Assembly: GCF_000259075.1 (NCBI RefSeq) | Contig: NZ_AJKI01000002.1 | Location: 558,001-622,000, forward strand | DNA from: Marinilabilia salmonicolor JCM 21150 | GTDB lineage: Bacteria > Bacteroidota > Bacteroidia > Bacteroidales > Marinilabiliaceae | Direction: 5' to 3' | DNA: 64,000 nt | Shown here: positions 1 through 8,492 of the stretch, piece after piece | Layout: each line of letters begins with the position of its first letter | Numbering within the stretch: the stretch's first letter is position 1 | Position numbers and translations under genes: made by a program | The notes under the pieces: generated by a model | Told to the model about the DNA's origin: nothing | Seen by the model: only the letters and a program-made list of their open reading frames with translations | Databases searched by the model: none

Positions 1-381
1 GGTAAAAACCTTTACCGACAGGTGGCGAATATGAAAATCATCCATCCGCCTGTCCTGCAGATTTCCACGCCTGAAAAGCCGGATAAGAGAAGAAATCCCA
101 TCCGTGTTCACATTCCGGTTCACAAATCCGATTCCATCATTTACAATCTGGCCATCCCTGATCACTGGGAGGTGCAACTTCCTCCTGACACATCGTTGGA
201 TACACCATTTGGGAAATACGAAACACGCTATCTGAAAGAGAATAAAAAACTTGTTGTAGTCAATAAGTTTCAACTGTTTCAGGGAGAGTATCCTGTTAAA
301 GATTATGAGGCGTTTTACTCTTTCTTTAGCGAAATTGATAAAACAGGCCATCAGGCAGGAATTATCATAAGCATTCAATGA
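1..381 (+). CDS. C-terminal end of a DUF3857/DUF3858-type protein (5' truncated)
   Basis: The reading frame is open from base 1, so the gene starts before the window; the GTG at 22 and the ATG at 31 are internal. The visible 127 residues have the alternating hydrophobic pattern and the closing YSFFSEIDKTGHQAGIIISI of the beta-rich C-terminal domain (DUF3858) that ends Bacteroidota DUF3857-transglutaminase proteins. The next gene, 103 bp downstream on the same strand, is a full-length member of that family, so this is probably the upstream member of a tandem pair. Those proteins are secreted or periplasmic and their function is not established. The missing N-terminal part cannot be judged. Confidence 0.75.
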   Translation, partial: GKNLYRQVANMKIIHPPVLQISTPEKPDKRRNPIRVHIPVHKSDSIIYNLAIPDHWEVQLPPDTSLDTPFGKYETRYLKENKKLVVVNKFQLFQGEYPVKDYEAFYSFFSEIDKTGHQAGIIISIQ

Positions 382-484
382 CCGTTTGTATGCAGAGGAG
401 ATTTTTTATTCATCATTCAGCCGTTTGAATAGAATCTTTATTACAAACCTCAAACAATAATTTTTTTGATAAAAAACTAAACCC

Positions 485-2479
485 ATGAAGCATTACCTCT
501 TTATTTTCTTTCTGGTCATTACTCAACTGACCGGAGCACAGAATTTTTCCAGGAAATTTTGCGAGATTTCTGATGCTGAAATGAATTTAACCCGTTATGA
601 TAAAGCCCCGGATGCCGGAGCGGTTGTCCTTTATGATAAGGGGGAGTCGTGCTTTATTGACGAACACTATGATTACAACATTCGTTTTACCAGAACTAAA
701 CGAATAAAAATATTTGATAAGTCTGAGTTAAATCAGGCTGAGATTTCTATCCCATTTTATGTTGATGGACAGGGGAAAACTGAAACTGTGGAATCAATTG
801 AAGCATATACCTATAATAAGGTAAATGGGAAGATAATCCGTACCCCGGTTAAAGAGTCTGATATCTTTGAGGAGCGCATAAATGAGTGGTGGCGGAGAAA
901 AAAGTTCGTCTTTCCTGATGTTCAGGAAGGTTCTGTTTTGGAAATGAGGTATGTGGTGGAATCACCGTTTCTTTTTAACCTTCCCGACTGGAATTTCCAG
1001 GATAAAATTCCAACGATTTTCAGCCAATATGAAGTTCGAATTATACCTTTCTACGAATATGTGTTCAATCTTCAGGGGGCCGGTTCTTTTGATATGCAAA
1101 CATCCAGAGTGTCCAGTGAAAAGAGAATCTGGGGTGACCTTACAGAGCATTTGGGTGGAACAACAGGAAATGGCGTGGAGTATAATGAGAATATTCATAC
1201 TTTCTGCATGCGAAATGTACCTGCCTTTAAAGATGAGTCTTTCATCACCTCTATAAATGATTACATTATCAAGCTTGATTTTCAGCTTTCCAAGGTTTAT
1301 TATCCCAGTGGCGGGGATAATGAAATTATGACAACCTGGCCCAAGTTGAATAAAGCACTGCTCGATCATGATAAATTTGGAAAGTACATTAAACGATGTA
1401 GTCGCTTTGCCAAAAGGACCCTGAAAAATTCAATAGATCTTGAGGGACAAACCGAAACTCAAAAAATAAAATCGCTCATACAATATGTGAAGGATAATTA
1501 TTCATGGAACAGCTACAATGCTAAGTTTGCTTCCAAATCCCCGGCTGATTTTGTCAAACAGAAGTCAGGGAACTCAGCCGAAATAAATCTATTTCTTCTG
1601 GCACTTTTCAAAGCTGCTGATATTGATGCTAAGCCGGTAATCCTGAGTACCCGGAAAAACGGAAAGATTCATGTCGATTACCCCTTTGATAAAGATTTTA
1701 ATTATGTTGTTGTGATGGCTGGCCGGGAGAAACCAATATTGGTTGATGCCACCAATGTTTTCCTGCCTTTCTTTAAAATACCTGTACGTTGCATTAATGA
1801 AACCGGACTGGTTGTTGAAAAAGATGAGGTAAACTGGGTGGAATTAAAAGATCCGGTTCTTTCATCCAAAAAGTATCAGATTACCATTCGTCCTAACCCC
1901 GAAACGCTAAAGGCTGCTACAAGAATTTCATCTTTTTACGATGGCTATGAAGCCATGCTGATTAAGGATGAATTTGAGGACGATTCTACCTCTATCAGGG
2001 ATTTTCTCTTGACAAAAGATATATCACAGATACATGCTGTTCGGACAAGAAATTATGAAAAGCCGGAGGATCCTTATCTGATTTTTGTTGAGGGCGAAAT
2101 GGATATTGAGAAGATAGGAGACAAAATTGTATTTTCCCCATTTCTTGAACTGGCAATGAATGAGAACAAACTCCGGCAAAAGACGCGCGATTATCCTGTT
2201 GATTTGATATATGCCAGGGAGGAATCATTCACGGTGACCATTCTTATTCCTGAAGGTTTTGAAGTGGAGGATTTACCCGACAATTTAAATATCTCTGATG
2301 ACCTGGCCGATATTCAGTTGAATTACAGGGAAAATGAGAAAAAGAAGATTCTTGTTGCCGGAAAATATATTCTGAAGAAAGCAGTTTACAGTCCCAATGA
2401 ATATTCTAAAGTAAAAAGACATTTCAGTACGATTGTAAGACGGTTTAATGATGATATAGTAATTAGCAGTGTTCTTTAA
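485..2479 (+). CDS. DUF3857 and transglutaminase-like domain protein, catalytic residues apparently lost
   Basis: A 664-residue exported protein. Residues 1-18 form a signal peptide (MKHYLFIFFLVITQLTGA). Residues about 55-225 match a DUF3857 domain, about 280-430 a transglutaminase-like core, and the last 150 residues the beta-rich DUF3858 part. In the core the nucleophile position reads SGNSAEIN, with Ser364 where active members have Cys. The His position reads DFNY (Asn406), while the Asp in VDATN (Asp421) is kept. A working Cys-His-Asp protease or transglutaminase is therefore unlikely, and a binding role is a better guess. It lies 103 bp behind a paralogue and is probably cotranscribed with it. 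The ATG at 485 is the only start that gives a signal peptide. Confidence 0.85.
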   Translation: MKHYLFIFFLVITQLTGAQNFSRKFCEISDAEMNLTRYDKAPDAGAVVLYDKGESCFIDEHYDYNIRFTRTKRIKIFDKSELNQAEISIPFYVDGQGKTETVESIEAYTYNKVNGKIIRTPVKESDIFEERINEWWRRKKFVFPDVQEGSVLEMRYVVESPFLFNLPDWNFQDKIPTIFSQYEVRIIPFYEYVFNLQGAGSFDMQTSRVSSEKRIWGDLTEHLGGTTGNGVEYNENIHTFCMRNVPAFKDESFITSINDYIIKLDFQLSKVYYPSGGDNEIMTTWPKLNKALLDHDKFGKYIKRCSRFAKRTLKNSIDLEGQTETQKIKSLIQYVKDNYSWNSYNAKFASKSPADFVKQKSGNSAEINLFLLALFKAADIDAKPVILSTRKNGKIHVDYPFDKDFNYVVVMAGREKPILVDATNVFLPFFKIPVRCINETGLVVEKDEVNWVELKDPVLSSKKYQITIRPNPETLKAATRISSFYDGYEAMLIKDEFEDDSTSIRDFLLTKDISQIHAVRTRNYEKPEDPYLIFVEGEMDIEKIGDKIVFSPFLELAMNENKLRQKTRDYPVDLIYAREESFTVTILIPEGFEVEDLPDNLNISDDLADIQLNYRENEKKKILVAGKYILKKAVYSPNEYSKVKRHFSTIVRRFNDDIVISSVL

Positions 2480-2493
2480 ATTGATGTTTTCAC

Positions 2494-2521
2494 AAAGCCG
2501 CTAAATTTGATTGGTGGCTTT
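2494..2521. terminator. Stem-loop between convergent genes
   Basis: AAAGCCGC at 2494-2501 pairs with GTGGCTTT at 2514-2521 (one G-U pair, 12-nt loop). It lies between the stops of the convergent DUF3857 gene and the kinase gene. There is only a short T-rich stretch after it, so this is a moderate terminator call. Confidence 0.45.
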
Positions 2522-2576
2522 GATTGTTTAAGGGGGGGTGGTTTCTATGCTTTTTGCATAAAACGTTACATCTAAT

Positions 2577-4697
2577 TTAGGGTTTCACCTTATAAGGCAA
2601 CGTAAAATAAAAGACAGAACCTTTTCCAACTTCACTCTCTACCCCTATTTTGCCACCAAGCATTTCCACATATGCTTTAGAGATCGACAATCCCAGTCCC
2701 GCGCCTTGCTGATCTACGTTGTGGTGGTCTGATCCCTGAAAAAATCTTTCAAAGATGGTATTGAGTCGTTCTTTTGGTATTCCAATACCTGAGTCTTTGA
2801 CATAAATTTTCAATGTTTCGCCTGATTTTGAATAACCAATTTCGATGGTTCCTTTGTCGCTGTATTTGATGGCATTTTTCACAAAGTTGGTCAATATGGC
2901 ATATACTTTATCACCATCAGTTTGAATGACTACTTCCTTTGTGGCAAGTGGCTTTTTTATGGAAAGCGTCATTGCTTTAGATTCAACTTCAGGTTTAAAA
3001 AAAGTATAGGTGTATTCTATTAATTCATTGATATTTGACTCTCTGATGTTGACAGTATTGAGGCCTGCTTCTATTTTCGAAATATCAATAATGTCGTTGA
3101 TAATATTGAGCATTCGGTTTCCACTTTTTTCAATCAGCGCAAGGTAGTCCTGTTGTTGGTTCCCTGCCAGTTCAGGCTCTTTCAGGATATCCACAAATCC
3201 GAGTATTCCGTTCATGGGGGTGCGGATTTCATGGCTCATGTTTGCGAGGAAAGAAGATTTTAGTCGGTCGCTCTCTTCGGCTTTTTCTTTGGCTGTCATC
3301 AGTTCATTGTTGGCAGCTTGTAGTTCTTCATTCTTCTCTTTTAGCAATTGTTCAACTTTTTTTCGTTCCGAAACATTGTGGTAGTTACCCAGAAAACCGT
3401 TGATGTCAGTGTCGTGTATAAGATTTACAAGGGTAATTTCTATCCAGACATACTTCCCGTCTTTTCGCATGAATCGGACTTCGGTTGTTCCTTTTGCATT
3501 TGGTTCTTTGGAGAGGTTTTGAAGAAATTGTTTACCGGCTGCCAAATCTTCGGGATGAACATGATCCCAGGAACTCTTACCCACAAGTTCCTCCTGATTC
3601 CATCCAAAAAGACTGGTTATATTAGGGCTTTTATACTGATTGACCCCGTTCTTATCGATAATCACAATCACATCTCCGATATTGGAGACCATTTTGTTTT
3701 TTATCGCTTCACTTGTGCGAAGCGCTTTCTCTGTTCTTTTGCGTTGAGTAATGTCAAGTGCGGTAAAGGTGACTCCTTTGGAATAATCATTGACGTCAAT
3801 GGGAGTAGAAGCTAATAGCACGTTGATGATTGAACCATCCTTCCTTAGCCAGCGTGTTTCTACACCTCCGGTCCCCTTATCCCTGATCTGTCTGTACTTT
3901 TCTTTTCCCACAAAATCGTAGTCTGATTGTGTCGGATACAGGATGCGTGTATCTTTATCAATCAGCTCATCCATGCTGTAGCCGGTCATTTCACAGATGC
4001 AGGGATTTATCTTTTTAATTTTCCGGTGGGTCACGATTCCTATCCCTGTAGGAGCTACACGATAAATGCTGCGCATTTTTTCATCGCTCTCTTCCGAGAT
4101 ACGTCGTGTTTTTATCAGTTCCTCATTGGCTTCTTTCAGCTCTTGAATGGTTGCCAGGTATTCCTGATTAATAGCACGATATTTTTTTGCGCTTTTAATC
4201 AGTTTTTGAATTATATCAGTACTTTCTTCTTTTGGGAGGGATTCCATAAGCGCCAGATCCAGTTCCAGTGCTTTTTTGAAATGACACAACAGTTTTTCCT
4301 CTTCATGACTGAAAACTCTTTCCTTATTGTCAAGGACACAGATGGTGCCGAATGGCTGCTGATCCGGGAAATTGACAGGCAACCCCAGGTATGCAATCAT
4401 TCCAAGTTTAATATCCGGATTTTTATCCCAGTTTTTATCTTTCAGTGTATTCTGAATGTGAAGTTTCTTTTGTGTTTTTATTACCGTTTCGCAATACAAT
4501 CCATGCCAATGGTCTTTGTCTCCTGGATTATATGGATTTTCGGCAGATTGGCTGGAAATGAATACTTCCATCATCTCGTTTTCTGTTCTCATGATTAAAG
4601 CAGCCGGAATGTTTATGATTCCTGCAACTAAATCTGCGATCTCCTGCCACTTTTTCAGAAAAGAATCCGGTATATTGGTCAATGAAAATTTTGTCAT
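2577..4697 (-). CDS. GAF-PAS-PAS sensor histidine kinase, no receiver domain
   Basis: A 706-residue kinase. Residues about 1-155 look like a GAF domain, with phrases such as YCETVIKTQKKLHI and YLGLPVNFPDQQPFGTICVLD. A coiled-coil-like linker follows, then two PAS domains with PAC motifs (about 205-325 and 335-450) and a second coiled coil. The HisKA domain has the phosphoacceptor His489 in SHEIRTPMNGILGF. The HATPase_c domain shows the N box (NFVKNAIKYSD), G1 (DSGIGIP) and G2 (GAGLGLSIS). There is no membrane segment, signal peptide or receiver, so it should be a soluble kinase sensing a cytoplasmic cue and passing phosphate to a separate regulator. No regulator gene is adjacent. The gene is monocistronic and divergent from the NYN gene. 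Confidence 0.93.
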   Translation of the reverse strand: MTKFSLTNIPDSFLKKWQEIADLVAGIINIPAALIMRTENEMMEVFISSQSAENPYNPGDKDHWHGLYCETVIKTQKKLHIQNTLKDKNWDKNPDIKLGMIAYLGLPVNFPDQQPFGTICVLDNKERVFSHEEEKLLCHFKKALELDLALMESLPKEESTDIIQKLIKSAKKYRAINQEYLATIQELKEANEELIKTRRISEESDEKMRSIYRVAPTGIGIVTHRKIKKINPCICEMTGYSMDELIDKDTRILYPTQSDYDFVGKEKYRQIRDKGTGGVETRWLRKDGSIINVLLASTPIDVNDYSKGVTFTALDITQRKRTEKALRTSEAIKNKMVSNIGDVIVIIDKNGVNQYKSPNITSLFGWNQEELVGKSSWDHVHPEDLAAGKQFLQNLSKEPNAKGTTEVRFMRKDGKYVWIEITLVNLIHDTDINGFLGNYHNVSERKKVEQLLKEKNEELQAANNELMTAKEKAEESDRLKSSFLANMSHEIRTPMNGILGFVDILKEPELAGNQQQDYLALIEKSGNRMLNIINDIIDISKIEAGLNTVNIRESNINELIEYTYTFFKPEVESKAMTLSIKKPLATKEVVIQTDGDKVYAILTNFVKNAIKYSDKGTIEIGYSKSGETLKIYVKDSGIGIPKERLNTIFERFFQGSDHHNVDQQGAGLGLSISKAYVEMLGGKIGVESEVGKGSVFYFTLPYKVKP

Positions 4698-4872
4698 AAT
4701 TGTAATGCGTTCCCCTCTTTCTTTGTTCTGTATTCGAACTGCCGTTGTGAGAAAGTTTATCTATAACGTTTTTGTTTATACGGAGATTGTGTGACTTGGT
4801 TGTGTTTCAAATTTTTTTCCTGCTATTTTGCAGATTCGTTTAGGTTTCAAAAAATATGTGTAATTTGTCATC

Positions 4873-5631
4873 ATGGATCTAAAACTAGCAGTGCTCATCG
4901 ACGGAGACAACATTCCTTCGGGGTATGTAAAAGAGATGATGGAGGAGATTGCCAAGTACGGCAATCCCACCATTAAGCGGATTTATGGCGACTGGACCAA
5001 ACCCAATTTGTCGCGGTGGAAGAATATTCTTCTGGAGAATGCCATTACTCCCATTCAGCAATATGGATACACCACCGGGAAGAATGCCACCGATTCGGCG
5101 ATGATCATCGATGCCATGGATATTTTGTATTCCGAGCGGGTCAACGGGTTCTGTCTGGTTTCCAGCGACAGTGATTTTACGCGGTTGGCCACCCGTTTGC
5201 GTGAAGCCGGAATGCAGGTCATCGGTATTGGAGAAAAGAAAACACCAGATCCTTTTATAGTCGCCTGTGATAAGTTTATTTACATCGAGATATTGAAGAA
5301 TATTGCAGATGAAGATGATGAGGCAGAAGAAGATAAGAAGCCTCCTAAAGCCTCGGTGGATAAGATCACTCCAAAGGTCATTCGATTGATTGCAAGCTCC
5401 ATTGATGATATTGCTGATGATGATGGGTGGGCTTTTCTGGGCGATGTAGGGAACCTGATCCAGAAGAAACAGCCCAATTTCGACTCCCGGAATTATGGAT
5501 TTCAAAAGCTGACACCGCTGATTAAATCCATCAGTAATTTTGAAATTGAAAAACGGGAAAACTCCAAAGGACAGCTGAAGCTGATTTATGTCCGCAAAAA
5601 GGAGAAACCCAAGAGAAGATCTAAGAAATAA
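4873..5631 (+). CDS. NYN-domain ribonuclease-like protein with C-terminal OST-HTH/LOTUS domain
   Basis: A 252-residue protein of the LabA/DUF88 type. Residues 4-145 form a NYN (PIN-like) domain with acidic residues in the expected places: Asp10 and Asp12 in LIDGDN, Asp74 in NATDSAM, and Asp99 and Asp101 in SSDSDF. An acidic linker (about 148-162) leads to a C-terminal OST-HTH/LOTUS domain (about 165-245) of the kind that binds RNA. The family suggests a metal-dependent RNase or RNA-binding regulator in the cytoplasm; the substrate is unknown. The gene is alone, divergent from the PAS kinase, and followed 70 nt downstream by a strong terminator. Confidence 0.9.
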   Translation: MDLKLAVLIDGDNIPSGYVKEMMEEIAKYGNPTIKRIYGDWTKPNLSRWKNILLENAITPIQQYGYTTGKNATDSAMIIDAMDILYSERVNGFCLVSSDSDFTRLATRLREAGMQVIGIGEKKTPDPFIVACDKFIYIEILKNIADEDDEAEEDKKPPKASVDKITPKVIRLIASSIDDIADDDGWAFLGDVGNLIQKKQPNFDSRNYGFQKLTPLIKSISNFEIEKRENSKGQLKLIYVRKKEKPKRRSKK

Positions 5632-5699
5632 GATAGGTGGTCGATTACCGACCAAAGCTTCATCAAATTGATTTTAGAAAGAAAATAGCAATGTGAACC

Positions 5700-5736
5700 G
5701 TGGCTCATCGTGACATGCGGTGAGCTACAGTTTTTT
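5700..5736 (+). terminator. Rho-independent terminator downstream of the NYN gene
   Basis: An 11-bp stem (5700-5710 with 5718-5728, two G-U pairs) with loop TGACATG is followed by AG and six T. A smaller hairpin, TGGTCG/CGACCA at 5638-5654, precedes it. The T tract is on the + strand only, so it ends the NYN transcript. Confidence 0.75.
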
Positions 5737-5752
5737 GTTGATTAGCCCCTTG

Positions 5753-5986
5753 TCAGCCAAGATGGTATTTTACCCCGATCTCTCCCAGGCTGAGACTGGA
5801 ATTAGGCAACAAGTTGGGGGGACAACTCCCAAACTTCTCATTCGCCATATAACGCTTGCAGGTTTTAAAGGCCACTTCGCCACCTTCACAATACTTTTTT
5901 CGATACACAGATGCGGTGTATTCTTTTCCGGCCAGAATGCCATTGAAGATGGGGCATTTGGGTGAGTTAGGACAAACTAAATTCAT
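5753..5986 (-). CDS. Small Cys-containing conserved hypothetical protein
   Basis: A 77-residue protein with five cysteines: CPNSPKCPIFNG at the N-terminus, then YCEGGE, TCKRY and SCPPNLLPN. It reads like a compact metal- or disulfide-containing family that I associate with Bacteroidota genomes (forms such as CPnxxKCPIFNG and KCPPNLLPN); the function is unknown. I accept it as real because of the ordered Cys/Gly/Pro motifs and because the opposite-strand frame has no such pattern. It lies 120 bp downstream of pbpC on the same strand and could be the last gene of that transcript. No Shine-Dalgarno site is visible. Confidence 0.7.
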   Translation of the reverse strand: MNLVCPNSPKCPIFNGILAGKEYTASVYRKKYCEGGEVAFKTCKRYMANEKFGSCPPNLLPNSSLSLGEIGVKYHLG

Positions 5987-6105
5987 GTTGACGGGTTTTT
6001 TAATGGTTAATGAATGTGAGATATCAGTACGCGAAGCGAACTAATGTTCGCAAACTTAGTAAAGGGGATGAATAAGTAATAATTTGTTTGACGAGAATAG
6101 AGATT

Positions 6106-8472
6106 TTATTCTTTAATGGTGAATTTTCGGATGATTTTATTGCCCTTGTCATCCACCAGAGTTAGCAGATGTTGTCCTTCCTCCGGCTCAAGTTCCATTT
6201 CATGGGAGTCTCTGGTTTTGCCCAGATAGTCCTGATCAAGATGCCAGAAGATTTCAGTCTCCGGATTGGAATGAACCACCTTAAAAACAATTTTTTCCTG
6301 TTCTCCATCAAAGTCCACCGGACGCATGATGGTTGCACCGGGAGGCGGATATATAAAATCCATCGGAGTATTTTCTGATTCAAAACAGCCGGGTTTCCCC
6401 GGTGGAAGAAACCGATAGTCCGGTTTTTGGCGGCTGTAATACCAAGCCATTAAAGGGGGCAGGACAAACCAGGGTTCGGAGATGATTTTACCTTCCGGTT
6501 CACAGGATTTTCGGGTTTGGAATTGTCTGTCTGGAGTGAGATGGATCAGGTGATGGTATGGACAGACAGGGTTGGATTTTATGGTTTGGGGAATCAGCAA
6601 CGTTTCTGTTTCAGGGCATACCGGTGATGCTCTGTAACCCGATTTTTTGCAAACCTGCTGCTCTTTTAGGTCATCATGCGGAACATCATACCATGATGAT
6701 GTGGGGAGGAGATCAAAAAGCCTGAACATCAGGGGGCCGGCGGTGAGTCCCCCCAGCAGACCAGCGCGTCCTTCACCGGATGCATTGCCTACCCATACTC
6801 CCACTACGTATCGGCCGCTGATACCAATGCTCCAGGCATCACGGAAACCATAACTTGTCCCGGTTTTCCATGCAATATTCTGTCCGGAGGTAAAATGTTC
6901 CCATCCTGTCTCTTCCGGAGGGCGTATCACGCTCTTCATGGCTTCGAGCGTCCACCAGATGGCTCCTGCCGAAAAAACAGTTGGGTGGTCTGTGGTTTGT
7001 GTTGGGGCTGAATCTGAATGTTCCAACAGCAGCGGGTGGAAGTTGTTGCTTCCGTAGCTGCTGTTGTCCTCACCATAGTGCTTTAATGTGCGTCCCATAG
7101 AGGCATAAGTTCCTGCCAATTCCCAAAGAGTTACTTCTCCTCCACCGAGGATGAGGCTGAGACCGTAATGTTCGTACCCTTTATCCATAGTGGTGATCCC
7201 GGCCATGTTTAATTTTTTGAGAAATTTTTCTGCTCCGTGTCGGTGCAGGAGCCGTACAAAGGGTATGTTGAGCGATCGGGAAAGTGCTTCATCCGCCGCA
7301 ACGGCTCCATCATATTTGCGATGAAAGTTTGATGGTTTATAACCTTGATACTGGGTGGGGACATCAGGCAGCAGGCTTTGAGGGAGCATGGTTCCTTCCT
7401 GAAGGGCATCAGTATAAAGTAAAGGTTTAAGTATGCTGCCGGAACTTCTTTGTGCTCTAATCACATCAACCGCATGGCCTGTTTTGTCTTTACGAGGTGC
7501 GCTGTTGCCGACATAGGCCAACACATGGCCGGTTTCTACATCTGCGATGATGGCTCCGGCATGGCGGATGAGGTTGGAAGCCATGCGGTCGGAATGACGT
7601 TGGAGCGCATCGTTGGCTTGTTTTTGCAAATTTGCGTTCAGGGTGGTGTAAATCATTTCTCCCTTTCGGGTGTTCAGGTAATAATCGACCAGATGTGGGG
7701 CCAGTGATGGCAGTGATCGTGTGCCCGGAGGGAGTGGTTCATGAAGCGATAGGTTAAATTCGGAAGTGGTGATGTGACCATTTTTGAGAAGTTTTTTTAA
7801 AAGACGGTCGCGTTTTTCTTTAAGGGTGTTGCTGTTGTGTCCGGGGCGCAGCAATCCTGGTGCATTTGGAAGAACCGCCAGAAGTGCAGCTTCGGCCCAG
7901 GTGAGGTGCTGAGGTGGACGTTCGAAATAGTGCCATGATGCCGTTTCGAAACCAACAATATTCCCACCGAAAGGCGCATTGGCGGCATAGATAAGCAGGA
8001 TCTCTTCTTTGCTGTGGCCCAGCTCCAGTCGTAAAGCCTTTACCATTTCCAGCAATTTATTGCCGATGGTTCTGGGAGCATCGGCCGACATGCGGGCCAC
8101 CTGCATGGTAAGCGTACTGCCGCCACTAATTATTCTGTTATGTTTTATGTTTTGAAAAGTGGCCCTGAAAAGTGACCATGGGTTGATTCCCGGATGATAA
8201 TAGAAGTATTCATCTTCGAAAGCAAGCAGAGCGGTTTTGTATTTTTCCGGTAAATGATCGGGAGCAGGAAATCGCCATTGGCCATCTTCTGCAATGTGGG
8301 CGCCGAGCAGGGATCCGTTATTGGCAAAAATAACAGTGGATAATGGTTTATGGAATTGTGGGGGCGAAATGCATAAAAAAAGAAAAAAAATTATCGGAAT
8401 CCCCATCCATCGGCGAAAGGGTTTTCCGGTAATTATTTTTTTTATGTTTTGTTTCATCCTTATTTTATGCAC
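6106..8472 (-). CDS. pbpC: Penicillin-binding protein 1C (bifunctional GT51 glycosyltransferase/transpeptidase)
   Basis: A 788-residue inner-membrane protein that would polymerise and cross-link peptidoglycan. It has one N-terminal membrane segment (about 24-38). The GT51 domain has the catalytic Glu86 in AFEDEYFYYHPG and the GGSTLTMQVARM motif. The transpeptidase domain has Ser346-x-x-Lys349 (SILK), SRSLN and KTGTS (Lys536). The C-terminal ~100 residues form the Ig-like BiPBP_C domain typical of PBP1C. ATG codons exist at 8472 and 8457, both plausible. The alpha-2-macroglobulin-like partner often found next to pbpC is absent here. It lies 20 bp downstream of the AspT-like transporter gene, which suggests cotranscription. 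Confidence 0.93.
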   Translation of the reverse strand: MHKIRMKQNIKKIITGKPFRRWMGIPIIFFLFLCISPPQFHKPLSTVIFANNGSLLGAHIAEDGQWRFPAPDHLPEKYKTALLAFEDEYFYYHPGINPWSLFRATFQNIKHNRIISGGSTLTMQVARMSADAPRTIGNKLLEMVKALRLELGHSKEEILLIYAANAPFGGNIVGFETASWHYFERPPQHLTWAEAALLAVLPNAPGLLRPGHNSNTLKEKRDRLLKKLLKNGHITTSEFNLSLHEPLPPGTRSLPSLAPHLVDYYLNTRKGEMIYTTLNANLQKQANDALQRHSDRMASNLIRHAGAIIADVETGHVLAYVGNSAPRKDKTGHAVDVIRAQRSSGSILKPLLYTDALQEGTMLPQSLLPDVPTQYQGYKPSNFHRKYDGAVAADEALSRSLNIPFVRLLHRHGAEKFLKKLNMAGITTMDKGYEHYGLSLILGGGEVTLWELAGTYASMGRTLKHYGEDNSSYGSNNFHPLLLEHSDSAPTQTTDHPTVFSAGAIWWTLEAMKSVIRPPEETGWEHFTSGQNIAWKTGTSYGFRDAWSIGISGRYVVGVWVGNASGEGRAGLLGGLTAGPLMFRLFDLLPTSSWYDVPHDDLKEQQVCKKSGYRASPVCPETETLLIPQTIKSNPVCPYHHLIHLTPDRQFQTRKSCEPEGKIISEPWFVLPPLMAWYYSRQKPDYRFLPPGKPGCFESENTPMDFIYPPPGATIMRPVDFDGEQEKIVFKVVHSNPETEIFWHLDQDYLGKTRDSHEMELEPEEGQHLLTLVDDKGNKIIRKFTIKE

Positions 8473-8492
8473 TAATCCGCAATATTGTCTTT

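Noticed and set aside
3927-4598. 223-codon + strand frame rich in Phe and Cys
   Set aside because: It is the antisense shadow of the PAS kinase gene, which has clear domain motifs.
4885-5655. 256-codon - strand frame opposite the NYN gene
   Set aside because: The + strand frame has the NYN acidic motifs and a LOTUS domain; this one has none.
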